DNA from: Aquilaria yunnanensis
Lineage: Eukaryota > Streptophyta > Magnoliopsida > Malvales > Thymelaeaceae
Reading direction: 5' to 3'
Assembly: GCA_039654915.1 (NCBI GenBank)
Contig: CM077594.1
Span: 84,272,893 to 84,336,892, forward strand
Length of the DNA stretch: 64,000 nucleotides
This document shows positions 1-11,294 of this stretch, in pieces. Both the position numbers and the translations under genes were made by a program. Below the pieces are notes generated by a model. That model did no database searches, was not told the origin of the DNA, and worked only from the letters and a program-made list of their open reading frames with translations. Positions within the stretch are counted from its first letter, which is position 1; the number at the start of each line of letters is the position of its first letter.

Positions 1-300
1 TAGTTACCTCGGTATAAAATTTCATCTGAAAATTACATTATTTGCTAAGAAGTCACACTTGAGTCGATGGGCAAAGCTACTGATTTTTCTACAAAATTTC
101 TTAAATAGTTATAAGGTATTTTCTACCCGTAGCTATGAATTTTAGCAACTTACTTCTAGGTTTTTCTTTATACGTTAAGGCTTAAAGCTGCATCATTTAC
201 ACAAAAAAGCTCATAATTGCATATTGGAAGTTGTTATTCAATTCTTAGCCACACGATAGGTTTTAGATGCATAAGTGACTCGGAACTTGAACATATAAAT
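1..300. other. Gene-free left edge
   Basis: AT-rich DNA with no open frame of note and no recognisable repeat end. It adjoins the MULE-like terminus that begins near 301. Confidence 0.5.
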
Positions 301-460
301 ATGTCCTAAAACCACGAATAGCCCCTAAACTTTGGTAACTCATACACATAACCCCTTAGACTTTTACTCAGGCCAACTTGCCCCTCCAACTTTGGTGGGT
401 GAGACACTTAAGCCCCTCAAATGATGGAAATGAGACATGTGATTTATTTATATTATATAA
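301..460 (+). repeat. MULE-like terminal inverted repeat, left member
   Basis: The stretch beginning CCTAAAACCACGAATAGCCC and continuing through several CCCCT-rich phrases is repeated in reverse complement at about 20760-20930 and in direct orientation at 35519-35700. Long (>100 bp) inverted termini of this kind are typical of plant Mutator-like elements. Removing the later LTR insertions between the two ends would leave a DNA element of roughly 2.5-3 kb with no transposase. I do not see a clean target duplication outside the two ends, so the exact termini are uncertain. Confidence 0.55.
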
Positions 461-2326
461 TTGATGCACTTGATAGTATGATGGCTGAAAAGAATACAAG
501 AGAAAACTCAAAGGACATGAAATGGTTTCTTCCCATCAAATGAAAGGGCACGAGTGTGGCCGCGACACTAAGTGACATGCATTTGGAAAGGGAAATATAT
601 ACAAAATAATAATTTACAGGCAACCTCTCCAAAAAGTTATGCATGGATGAAATATTTCATAAACCTTTACCACCTTCTAGATTCTGCAATGACAAAGTGT
701 CGAATTCTTTTCAACTTCAAATAATCATACACATTTTATGAAAGCTTACTAAAAGAATAATCCTAAGTTAACATATTGATCAGCATCATGGGTGAGTAAT
801 TATGATTGTTGGCTTGTACTTGCTACTCTAGAGTAAAGATCATGATCAAGAAGTGGAATTCAAAAACAACAGCAACCTTATTTAACTTATGACCAGGGAA
901 AGTACCTTAACATACAAATGTCTGGCTTTACTTAGAATAAAGCATCAAAAGGTGAACCATGAATTGTATTATTCCATTATAACAAAAGAAGATGGCATCC
1001 CTTTCTACGATTCAGTAGCAAAGGAAAATAATCCTCAAAACAATAAAAGGAAAAGTTTTTAGAAAAATTTGATTCCTTGAATCAAATTAATCAATCATAA
1101 AACCAAAGAACATTTGTGTTCTATCATCAAGACCAAACCAAAAGTAAAACTAGAAGCATACATGGATCCATTGAATATTCTAGAGCAAGGATCTTCCTGG
1201 CTTGTTGTCTTTCAAATCAGTACACAAGAGTTCCTCTTTACACTATTTAATGATGAGGACTCAAAAAAGGCAGAAACTGAAGAGAGAATCTTAGCACATA
1301 TGATTTGGGGGCCATAACCTTCTTATATAGATTGGCCATGTTAGTTTTGTGTATCTTTTATTTCAACCCATCAAAAAATAAAAGTTATACTTTGCCCTCT
1401 ATACATTAAAATTATCCACATTTTACAAGATATCTAAAGCCTAAAGCTAAACCTTATTAGATCATTTTCAATTGGGCCAAACATTATGATAGCATATGTA
1501 GTGCACAATTTATTCAAATATGAGGCCATATAAAAATCCAAAAAATGTTGCAAATAGAAATAGGTCATTAAGTTCATTTTTGTAAATCTTGGTTAAGATA
1601 TTTCCCGGGAGTTGTAGCCACTTGCATCAAGAAAATGGATAGTACATCATCATTTCATGTCTTCATTTAGTGGTTGAAATGACATAAAAAGCTAGAACCA
1701 TAAATGAATTTCCTAAACATCTAAATATTAATCAATCTTGTTCTTAATAAATCTCTTGCCAAACATTCCCTAGAAATCTCTTAAACATGAATTTTACAAA
1801 TGAACATGTGCTAGAAGTTCAATGAATAAAAACAAAAATAAAATTTTTGTTTAATAATACTAGTCATTTAAAAAATCATAGAACAAAAATGAGGCTAACT
1901 TACATGTTAACAAATAAATCGTAGAAACATGGAAGACTATGGAATTCTAAGAAAATGAAGAAACTAGGCAGTAGGGGGCACATACTCACGATCTTGAGAT
2001 GTATCATGGATTGCCACATTAGAACAAAACCATAGCCAGGAAAAAACTGGCATCATGGGTTTTAACTGCTGCTCTATTTTTTTCCGTATTTCCCTTTGGT
2101 GCACTCTTCCTTTTACTTGAGCTAGAAATGGTTCATCAATCTACAAAAAAATACCCACTTCCTTGTCTAAAAACAAGAAAATTTGTCATCTTATTTCCAA
2201 ACAATAGTTTTTTTCATTTCAGTAGCAAAATACGAAATACAACACATAGTCCAATCTCCATTCACCTAATTAGTGTAGAATTTGAACCCAAAAACCCTTA
2301 TTCCAATATTATCCTCCTTTGTTTGT
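461..2326. other. Interior of the MULE-like element, no gene seen
   Basis: AT-rich with only short chance frames, the longest being 60-90 codons with no family resemblance. It is interpreted as the left interior of the non-autonomous element whose ends are at ~301 and ~20930. Confidence 0.4.
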
Positions 2327-2978
2327 GTAACACCCCCATGTCCCACATGGGTGAATTGTGGGAAGCCTTATGTGGATATATAGGCTCCAATTCCAGAACA
2401 TAAGCACCTAGCGCTTATCCTTTTCATAAAGGTTAGCCCATGTAGTGTGGGCAGGTGTTCCATTGACCGGTTCTGGATTTACATCATTACAGATGGTATC
2501 AAAGCCAGGTTTGGTTCAAAGTATGTGGTTGTGTCCGCTGGTATGGGACGGGGGAACTTCCTTATACTAAGAGTCCATTCCTAAGTACCTAGTGCTTATC
2601 CTTTTCTAAATGTATTCCGTTGACTGGTTCTGGACTTGGGTTGTTACAGATGGTATCAGAGCCTGGTTTGGTTCAAAGTATGTGGTTAAGTCCGCTGGTA
2701 TGGGACGGGGGAACTTCCTTATACTGAGAGTCCATTCCTAAGTACCTAGCGCTTATCCTTTTCCAAAGAATAGCCCATGTGGTGTGGGCAGGTGTTCTGT
2801 TGACCGGTTCTGGACTTGGGTCGTTATAGATGGTATCAGAGCTGACCCGGGACCACGATGGTGTGACATAGTGGGTATGCACATGCATCGTCTACCAGGA
2901 CTGATCCTGGATTCGAGAGGCTACTTGGCCAGGGGCCAAGTAGTCCGATTAGAGAGGTTACTTGGTCTGGGGAACCAA
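2327..2978 (+). mobile_element. TRIM-like short LTR array with three tRNA-Met primer sites
   Basis: The unit starts TGTAACACCCCC at 2327 and its first copy ends CATCATTACA at 2490. Immediately after comes a primer-binding-site-like motif (TGGTATCAAAG at 2494); further copies of the motif (TGGTATCAGAGC) occur at 2651 and 2831, each after a GTTACA- or GTTATA-type LTR end. TGGTATCAGAGC is complementary to the 3' end of initiator tRNA-Met. The copies share the LTR 3' half (CCTAGCGCTTATCC, then GGTTCTGG) and a short internal stretch with GGGACGGGGGAA. No coding capacity exists. This fits a terminal-repeat retrotransposon in miniature that has multiplied its LTR/internal unit in tandem. The right end is set where the next LTR appears to begin and is approximate. 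Confidence 0.6.
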
Positions 2979-4502
2979 GAAACGCCCCTAAATTTTATGA
3001 ACCTTAATTTTAAAAGATATCTTAAATTCCCGGAATTATAAAGCATTTAATTAAAAATAATTTAAGAAATATGAGGTAAAACATTTTATTTTAAATTATT
3101 TTCCAAACCATAAGAGTATTAAACGAAATCAGAGTAGTTAAGTGACAATCTCAGGAAAACTAATATGCGGATAATGTGCCAATTTAAACAAACCATATGT
3201 TTCTTTAGAAATCAAATAACACAAAGTTGAAACCCAGTCCCAGCCAATTTTACTTTCGAGGGGCTACAGTGTACCCTCACTCAATCTGCTCCACATCTTG
3301 AACCTCATTATATGGTTCAGTGTACTCTGTCTCCTCATAGTACTCACCTAAGAAAACATGTTAGAATGAGGGGTGAGCACAACTTGCTCAGTAAAGGAGA
3401 AGTATCAAGCCCATCACGTGGGTCCTAATATTCCCGCAACAAACAACAATGAATAATAAACTTTAATTTCTAGCAATTTAATTAAAGAACAATTTTGTAC
3501 ATCATCATAACATCAATATCAAAATCCTATTAGCATGCTTGAACTACCATGCATATGCCTTATTCCTTTTACCGATTAAATCATATCTTATTGATCAATA
3601 ATTTAATCCAATACTTAAATGCCGTCGAACGAACCTAGGGTGGTGAGTGTGTACATCACCCACTCTCAGGATAACTCTTAGGCAATGCCACTAGGGATGC
3701 CACCAAGCCAGAGCCTCTCGGGATACCTACGCCGAGGTAGAGCCTCTTGTGATACCAGCCATAAGCATGGTCCCTCGCTAGCTATGGTCTGGCAGCGCAC
3801 AAATCATATCTTCATACTCCGTGTCAATATCGGGTCATGACTAGGGACGGTCCGCTGCCACCCTAGCATACCTCTCGGGTTCGAATCATCCATTTCGAAC
3901 CTCTCGTCTAAATTTACGGCTTGTCAGGTCATGCAGATATGGTCCATCGCCAACCATGCATGCCTCGTGTTTTATTTTACTCCTCGAATCCTTTATTTAA
4001 TGCAGTCTTGTGTATTACAATCATCAATCATATGCAACAGCCAATTGATGCATGATCGTAACTCATTTTATTTAGCCCTTTTTAGTAAAGTGCCATGATT
4101 CTAATGCATTTTATTTCTTTTATCTTGTTATCTTACCTTAGTGTTCCATGATGACATGACAATCAATGATATTTCTTTTAAGTGTATTTATGATATATGT
4201 TCATGTCCTCTTTCATGAATTCTTTCTAAGTTTGTCATTTAGCATTTACACTCCTAATCATTTATCTACTGGCTTATAGTAATTTATTACGGCCCTAACA
4301 TGCCACTAACAGTTTCCTTCAATCTCATCACGTTGCTAGCGAGCTTGTCGACCTAAACATGGTACTAGCAGTGTTTTTCTCGCCGGCCCTAAACATGGTA
4401 CTAACGAGTTTATTTAGGCGGTCCTAACATATTTCTATTTTAATTCTTGTTACAAGCGCTCCTAATATGATACTAGTGCTAAACATACATCATACATCAT
4501 AC
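2979..4502 (-). mobile_element. Tekay-type LTR, left part (interrupted at 4503)
   Basis: Begins with a slightly altered LTR end (AACGCCCCTAAATTTTATG from 2981) and carries the TGAG/CTCA hairpin at 3374-3390 followed by GTAAAGG, which is shared with the other Tekay LTRs here. The likely continuation is 18438-20470, ending GGGTTGTTACA; the two parts total ~3.56 kb. Degenerate ~35-bp repeats containing CCTAACATG or CCTAAACATGG lie at 4290-4490. The hairpin polarity indicates minus-strand orientation. Membership is inferred from the hairpin and end sequences, and no target duplication was found. Confidence 0.5.
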
Positions 4503-5338
4503 TGATGCCCAGAGTCATCTTCGCTGGAAGACATGGAGACTTCGATGGGGACTTCCTAAGAGGGAGATCGCCGTGACCTGAGATTTCCCAGAGGAGTGTG
4601 CCTGAAAATACTCAGAAGAAAGGGTTAGGAGGTCCCTGGGGTGTTTTTCCGGGGAGGAGCCTTCGACGCCCAAGTCAATTTCTCAAGAGGGTAAGAGGAG
4701 GAGCACTAAAGATTTCAGTGGCCTTGCCTGTTTTCTCAAAGAGAGGGAGTCGAAGCCAGGGTCTGTTCCTTGGTATTTATAGGAATGCCCGGCCCGTTCA
4801 AATCGCGACACGTGTTCGGTCGGATCTTCTCTGTAATGGACAAGTAGCTGTTTGTAGGCTTCCTCGAGCCTTGGTCCAAGACAGGTCGTGACAAGACCTG
4901 GACGGCGTCGGCGTGTCAAATCGCCATTTGAGGCGACATGTCAGAGGCTCCTTAAATGCTCATGCCGTACTCCTGAGGTCCCCTGGGAGAGGTCGCTCTT
5001 TGACACGGTTGCCCTTCTTCGGGAGTTATGCTCTCTGTTCGGGATTTCCACTTTTGGGGAACTCCCTACCTCGGAGGTCCTGTCTCTGGGGAGGTTCTCT
5101 CCTGCTTGTATCAGCTGGTTAATTATTCCCGAAGGCAATCCGTTTCGGCCCTCCGAGGGAGCCGGCAATGGTTCTGAGATTCCTGGCCTTATGGCCGAAG
5201 TCCCGAGATCAAGGTGTTCGGCTTCCTTTCTTCCAAGGTAGGTCATGGTACCTCCTTTGGATGACGCCAGGCTTGCTCGGAGATGATCTTTGGTAAGAAG
5301 TAGATTCTGAGAGAGGAGATAGTCCTTCGGCTATCACA
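4503..5338 (-). repeat. 3' LTR of the Tat element (836 bp)
   Basis: Pairs with 14331-18437 over its full length once the 3.24 kb nested insert is set aside. Bounded by TG...CA on the minus strand (TGTGATAGCC to GGGCATCA). Scattered substitutions and a ~25-bp extra segment in the partner near 18019-18043 show the two LTRs have diverged noticeably, so the insertion is not recent. Confidence 0.9.
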
Positions 5339-5353
5339 AGCCCCCCTCCGGAA
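5339..5353 (-). promoter_or_regulatory. Polypurine tract of the Tat element
   Basis: On the minus strand the sequence directly before the 3' LTR is CCGGAGGGGGGCT, a purine run of the type used to prime plus-strand DNA synthesis. Confidence 0.75.
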
Positions 5354-5749
5354 AGCCGAAGTGAGAACTTCGGTTTGCCAGCTTTCCAAGGGAGTACTCC
5401 GGGGCCTTGGGTGTAGCACTTTTTGCCGAAGATGCACCTTCTGTCCAAAGACATAGGCTATTCAATCATAGCCTATTTTTTATGTCCCCAAGGTAACCTA
5501 CTTCTTTTACTTTTGTAGGCTATTGGAACGTCGCGTCTCGTAATCAGGCGTGTCAGTCTGGAGCGGCGCGCCATTTGTCAGAAAGCGTGTTCCCCTTTTG
5601 GCGGGACTGCTGACACGTGGCACGTTTGTCATTGGCCAGGGTTGCATCGGTCACAGCGAGTGCGTCTTTTTATGCATAGTGAGCAGTTATGGCGACGGTT
5701 CACCTTCGTACAGCACTTATGACGCCAATTCGCTTACCCCCTCTCGGCC

Positions 5750-5757
5750 TATATATA
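5750..5757 (+). promoter_or_regulatory. TATA box of the antisense gene in the Tat element
   Basis: TATATATA follows a GC-rich stretch and is followed by ACTCTCACTCCG. The first ATG downstream of it on the plus strand is at 6002, the start I assign to the antisense gene. Spacing fits a plant core promoter with a ~220-nt leader. Confidence 0.6.
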
Positions 5758-6001
5758 CTCTCACTCCGTCATAACCTCCTTTTGCTTTTGCTTTTGCTCT
5801 CCTCTGTCCCTCAACTACTCTTGTGTTTTTTCCTGTTTTTCACGGCGGCGCTATTAACAGAGTTTTTTCCGGTCACCTTTCACGACGGCGTCTTCAAATC
5901 CGGACTTCGGCAAATCATTCGGTGCGATTTTGTTCTCCAGAGTCCTCTGATTTTTGCTTTTTCAAGCTTTCCCAAACTTGTTTTTGCCATTTTCCAAACT
6001 C

Positions 6002-8448
6002 ATGTTTCAGCCAATCATGCCTGTTCTCGAGAGCTGGCAACCTCTTCTTTCTCACCCTTGTTGCACCACCTCTAAAAAATTGGAAAAATGGAAGAAAAAA
6101 TTCTTCCTTCCTTCTTATGCCACCACGAGGTTGCCACGTTCGGACCAATTCAGCTTTTCAAACCGTAGTGACGAGGTTACTATTTTTCGAGCCCAGCTGA
6201 AGGCTGGACTTCGGTACCCTCAGCCGAAGATGGTTTGCGAGTTTTTCCATTTCCATGGCATTGCCGTAAACCAACTTCCACCGAACATGTACTGCTACTT
6301 CAACACTTTTCTTTGCATGTGTGGCGTCTTCAAAATAGAGCCACACTTTATCCTCTTTTTGCAGTACTATAAGCTCTTCGTGGTCCCAAAGGGTGGCTTC
6401 TATTTTATGCTACCTCGGGGATCAGGGAGCAAAAAATATAAGTTCACCTTCGCCAACAAGGACAGCTGGCGAGGGTGGCAACAAAAATTTTTCTTCATGA
6501 AGAAGGAGGAGGCCTGGTCGCATGTTCCGACCAAGTGGGCTTGGGGAAGGCTGGAGATGGATGTCGTAGATCCGAGAATACTGCTGACTCCCGAGTTGGC
6601 ACCTATTTTTGCGGACTTCGATAGACGGATCCGAGAAGTCTCTGACTGGGATTCTGAGGTCCCTGCGCGCCCTCTTTACCCTTTTCCTATTAACTGGAAG
6701 CTGATGACCGAAGAGATCCTTCGGGAGCTAAAGGTGGTAAAGGAGCACAAGACGGACCTCGGGATGTCGGCTCCCGCAATTGCCGGGAAGGATTCCTGGT
6801 TGGTGCAACTTCCTCGGGAGGAAAAATCTTACGAAGATTTTTACGAAAGTAAGTCATCTCCAAATCCCTTTGTTATAATTTCATCTTGGACTTGCGCTGA
6901 TGTCTTTTTTCTTTTCCAGAGATGGGCGACGACACCGCTGCCTTTTACAAATCACTTTTCCTCGGTCAATCCGAGAAAGGTGAACAAACGAAGAAAGCCA
7001 TCTCCCGAAGACGGAAGACTATTGGTGCCGGGCTGTCCTCGGCCAAGCAAGTGAAGAGGACCGCGCCCCATCTTTTGCCGGAAATTCCCGAGGAGGTGGG
7101 CGAAGAGCCTGAGGCTGCTGCTGCTCCTTCGACCAAGGTCGGTCCCGACGTCCCCTTGACCGACGTCCCTCCTCAGAGCCCTACCCCGTCACAGACTCTT
7201 CTGGATGCCGTGGTAGAGGTTCCTTCTGCCGAGGAGCGGCGCAAACGCAAAGGAAAGGGGATCTCCACCGAGGAGGCCCTGGACTCTAGCAACGACGTCG
7301 TCGAGGTGCCCCCAGGTTCGCTTTCTCAGGCAAAGTGTTATGTTTTCACTTTTTTTAATTTTTTGGAATGCACTTGCCTTGACCAGCTTCTTGTTTTTGC
7401 CGTGCAGGGGAGTCACTTACTTCGAGCTGGCTGGCCGAACATGCCCGGAAGCGAGCCCTTCGTGATGCTCAAGTCCTGCAAGGGAAAATCCCGAAGGAGC
7501 CTTTCTGGTCATTTACGGAGGACATGAATCTGTACTCCGGAGACTGCCAGCAAATGGCCAGAGAGATAACGAAGGGGATGATTACTGAGGGCTCCTTTAG
7601 GGCTATTATGGAAGCTCATCCGGGTGACGATTCCCTTGCCGCGAAGGTTTCCGAGCACGCTGCCCAGGTATGCTTCACGCCCATCTTTTTTCCCTTCAAA
7701 TTTTTTTTTTAAGTACTTAGCCTTCTTTTTGTCTTACTGACCTCGCCTTTACCCCTTTGCAGCTGCTGGGGTATGCCGGCTACCTCAGAGTTCGGGTAGC
7801 CAGGCAGACAGCATTTCGAACCTCGGCCATGGAGGTTATTGACAAAACTAAGGCCATGTGTTCGGAATTGGCTAAGAAGAACCTGCAGCTGGCTGATGCT
7901 GCAGAGAAGGAGGTTGCTGCCTTCGGGGGGAGTTCCAGAAAGAAAAATAAGAACTTTTGAAGGACTCCTCCCAGAAGATCTCTGACCTCGGCTCCCAAGT
8001 GGCGGAGCTGATCTCGGCGAATGAGGTGCATCTAAAGGAGAAGTCGGACTCTGAGGCTCTCCTGGCGCAGGCGCTTGCTGAGAAGGCCGAGCTCCAAACC
8101 GAGGTCGATTCTTTGAAGAAGGAGCCGAGGAAGAAGAAGATGAAGGCACTGAAGCAGGAGGTTGCAGATCTGACGAAAGACCTTGAGGACCTTGGTGTCG
8201 AGAAGGATAAATCCGACCAGATGACCAAAGTTGGTTTTCAGGACGGATTTTGCCTCGCCCGACACCAAGTTCTTCAGAGGTTCCCAGATCTGGACCTCTC
8301 TTTCTTGGAGGCCCTGAACATTCCCGAGGGGCCTCGGTGGTCTTGGTCCAAGATTGAGCACCTGAACCTGCCCTCCTCGCTCCCAGTGCCGAAAGTGGTG
8401 GAGAAGGACGCGGGAGCTGGTGGCTCTCAAGACGCCGGGAATCCTTAG
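6002..8448 (+). pseudogene. Antisense spliced gene of Tat retrotransposon (putative gypsy-type transposon protein), broken
   Basis: The reading frame is consistent across four exons: 6002-6848, 6920-7315, 7408-7667 and 7763-8448. Introns begin GTAAGT, GTTCGC and GTATGC and end in CAG; phases match at every junction (1, 1, 0). Exon 1 (~282 codons) resembles the plant 'putative gypsy type transposon' domain (Pfam Transposase_28 type) carried antisense in Tat elements. Exon 2 is Pro/Glu-rich and acidic, and exon 4 encodes a long charged coiled coil (LKEKSDSEALLAQALAEKAE) with an acidic/basic C-terminus. The stop is at 8446-8448. Two breaks sit in exon 4: a one-base length change in the G-run near 7925-7930 and an in-frame TAA near 7947. 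The molecular role of this family is unknown. The start was chosen because it is the first ATG after the TATA box and is in frame. Confidence 0.75.
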
Positions 8449-8534
8449 TTTTTCTCAGGGTCCTTTTGCCTTCATTTTCTTCTTTTTCGGACTTCTTCTT
8501 TTGGCACTCCTTTCTTTGTAAGCACTTTTATTTC

Positions 8535-8540
8535 AATAAA
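8535..8540 (+). terminator. Polyadenylation signal AATAAA of the antisense gene
   Basis: AATAAA lies 87 bases after the stop codon of the antisense gene and follows a T-rich stretch, as expected for a plant 3' end on the plus strand. Confidence 0.6.
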
Positions 8541-8546
8541 GAAAAT

Positions 8547-8815
8547 TTGGCTAAGTCTTTTTGCGAGATCTATTCATTTTCCTTTGTCCCGAATTCGTTT
8601 GCTCAAAGAACTTCGGAAAAACTCATCTTCGCTTAGTACGGCGACCTTCTTCGCGAAATTTTGACTATGACGACTTATGCTCAATAATCTTGGCTAAGTC
8701 TTTTGCAAGCCTTTTTTCCGTTGTCCCGAACATGTTTGCTCAAGAGAATTTGGAAAATAATATCTTCGCTTATTCGGTCGCTTTGGCGAAATTTGCACCA
8801 CTTATGCTCAAGATA
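8547..8815. repeat. Two-copy ~143-bp tandem repeat in the Tat spacer
   Basis: The phrase TTGGCTAAGTCTTTT starts at 8547 and again at 8690; both copies continue through TTTGCTCAA, ATCTTCGCTTA and CACTTATGCTCA-type phrases. Tandem repeats between the coding regions of Tat elements are common. It lies between the 3' ends of the sense pol and the antisense gene. Confidence 0.7.
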
Positions 8816-8876
8816 GTTTTTTGTACTTAGAGAAAATTTTGCTAACTTGCATAGCACAATCTTTTTTGCCGAAATC

Positions 8877-11294
8877 CTAAGCATAGAATTTTCTCAAGGC
8901 GTTCGAATGCCATGTATTTTTCAACTCTACACCTTCGAAATCGCCGAGCTTATAGACCCCTTTTCGTACTTCAGCAAGAACCAGGTAGGGACCTTCCCAG
9001 TTCGCGCGAAATACCCCGTGGGATGGCCTCCGTGGTGCAAATTCAGCCTTTCGGAGAATGAGGTCTCCTTCCTTTATTCCTTTTGGCCTAGCGCGCAAGT
9101 TTGTAGCCGCGGCCACCCTTTGCTGAAAAGCTTTTCTTCTCAGCTCGGCTATTTCTCTGTGTTCGGCAACGAGGTCGAGCTTGGTTCTTAGGCCGAGGTC
9201 ATTTCCACTTTCATCGAAAACTTGCACTCGGACTGATGGTTGTACTACCTCGACTCGGATGATGGCCTCTGTACCGAAAATGAGTGAAAAAGGTGTTTCC
9301 CCTGTGGCTCTTCGGGGTGTTGTTTGGTAGCTCCATAATACACTTTGGAGCTCTCCTGGCCATTTCCCTTTTGCTTCCCCCAATCTCTTTTTCAGACCAT
9401 CTTTTATGGTCCTGTTAGATACTTCTACCTGGCCATTGCTTTGGGGATGAGCTACTGGGGTGAAGTGCATTTTTGTTCTGAGGTTACTGATAAATTCCTG
9501 GAACCCTTTATCTATAAACTGGGATCCATTATCAGCTACGAGTACCCTCGGTATGCCGAATCTGCATACAATGTTTTTCCATACGAACTTCTGCACTTCT
9601 TTTGCAGAGATAGTCGCCAATGGTTCTACCTTGACCCACTTAGAGAAATAGTCTACTGCTACCACGCAGAATTTCATGCCTCCAGGCGCTGTTGGGAGTG
9701 GTCCTATGAGGTCTATGCCCCAAACGGCGAAGGGCCAAGGATAGTCAGCCGAAGTCACCATTTCCGAGGGTATCCTCTGGATTTTCGAGTGTCTTTGGCA
9801 ATTACCGCATTTCTGGACGAACTGCCTAGCGTCCTTTCTCAGGGTAGGCCAAAAATATCCTTGGCGAAGTATCACTGCTGCCAGGGCATCGGTTCCGATG
9901 TGTGAACCGCAGGCCCCCTCGTGAAGTTCTTTGAGGATCATTTCAGTATCCTCTTCGCCTACACATCTCTGTAACGGATTTGCATATCCCAGCCGATATA
10001 GCTCTTCGCCAATTAAGAAGAATCGACCGAAGCGTCTTCGCACTTTTGCGGCTTCGCTGGGGTTTTCGAGGAGCGTGTTGTCTACAAGATACCTTTTTAT
10101 CGTGTTTTTCCAGCCTTTTCCCGAAGTCACTATGCTCAGTACTTCGATGCTCGGGCGGTTTAGTACCTTGGTGTATGTTTTTAACTTCACTAAGCAGTCT
10201 GCTTCGGCGTTGTTCCGTCGAGGTACATTTTTGATTCGTATGGTGTCGAACTCTCGGATGAGTTTTGCCACCAGTTCATGGTATTTTGCCAAGGTTGGGT
10301 CCTTCGCTCCATAGCCTCCTGCCGTTTGCCGAACTACTAGCTGGGAATCGCTGTGGACCTTTAGATTTCGCACACCAATTCTCCTGGCTAGGCGCAATCC
10401 TGCTATGAGTGCTTCATACTCAGCCACATTGTTGGTGATGTTAAAGCTGAATTTGATAGCCTTCATTACTTCAAGGCCTTCGGGACCCCTGATAATTACC
10501 CCAGCTCCCTGGTGTTCGGACCCCGAGGCTCCGTCGACGTACAAAGTCCCTTTTGGCTCACCTTCGCTTGGATCTGGATGGCTATCCTCGGTGGTGGGTA
10601 CCTCGGCAATGAAGTCTGCCAAAGCCTGAGCTTTTATGGCTTTTCGAGGTTCATAAGTGATATCGTGTTCGCCAAGCTCTATGCACCATTTGGAAAGCCT
10701 TCCCGAATGATCAACTTTTTTCATGACATCGCGCAAGGGTAGGCTGCTTCGGACAATGATAGGGTGAGCCTGAAAATATGGTCGCAGCCTCCTTCCTGCT
10801 AGCACCAAGGCATATATAGCTTTCTGCAACAAAGGATACCTGACTTTGGCGCCATGCAGGGACTTGCTCACGTAATAGACCGGCCATTGCTTCGCCCCCT
10901 CCTCTTTCACAAGGACCGAGCTTACGGCTTTTTCTGTGACGGCGAGGTATAATACGAGGGGCTCTCCCTCACGAGGTTGCCGCAAGGTGGGCAGGCCGGC
11001 TAAGTAGGTTTTGAGTTCCTCCCAGGCCTTTTGGCAGTCTTCACCCCAAGGATAATCATTGCTCCCGAAGTTGTCCTCCTTTTTTGCTGCCTTAGTGAGG
11101 ACTTTGAAGAATGGTCGACATCGGTCTCCATATCTGGAAATAAACCTGCTAACGGAGGTTATCCTTCCGGTGAGTCTCTGCACATCTTTTATTGTGGTAG
11201 GAGTTCGGAACTCGAGTAGAGCCTTAATTTTTTCTGAGTTGGCATCAATGCCTCTTTCTGATACCATATACCCGAGGTTGCTCCGAAGATGCAC
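8877..11294 (-). pseudogene. pol: Tat pol, part 2: RT end, RNase H, extra RNase H and integrase
   Basis: An 805-codon open frame. In order it shows the end of RT (LGYMVSERGI), an RT-type RNase H region, a second RNase H of the archaeal-like type found in Tat elements (LYVDGASG, then AEYEALIAG, then HSDSQLV) and an integrase. The integrase has an HH-CC-like zinc region (KCGNCQRH), a core with Asp in GIDLIGP, Asp in VADNGSQF and Glu in GQVEVSNR, and a C-terminal strand region (GPYLVLAEVRKGVYKL). The frame is displaced relative to the preceding protease-RT frame, so it cannot be expressed as one product. It ends at a TAG at 8877-8879. Confidence 0.9.

Noticed and set aside
2327..2978. Cassandra-type TRIM with a 5S rRNA-like LTR
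   Set aside because: No 5S rRNA internal promoter boxes are visible in the unit.
9345..9905. 186-codon plus-strand open frame opposite the integrase
   Set aside because: It is the mirror of the well-supported Tat pol frame on the minus strand and has no domain of its own.
11189..11294. Programmed frameshift between the two Tat pol frames
   Set aside because: No slippery site, and residues are missing at the junction, so a deletion is the simpler cause.
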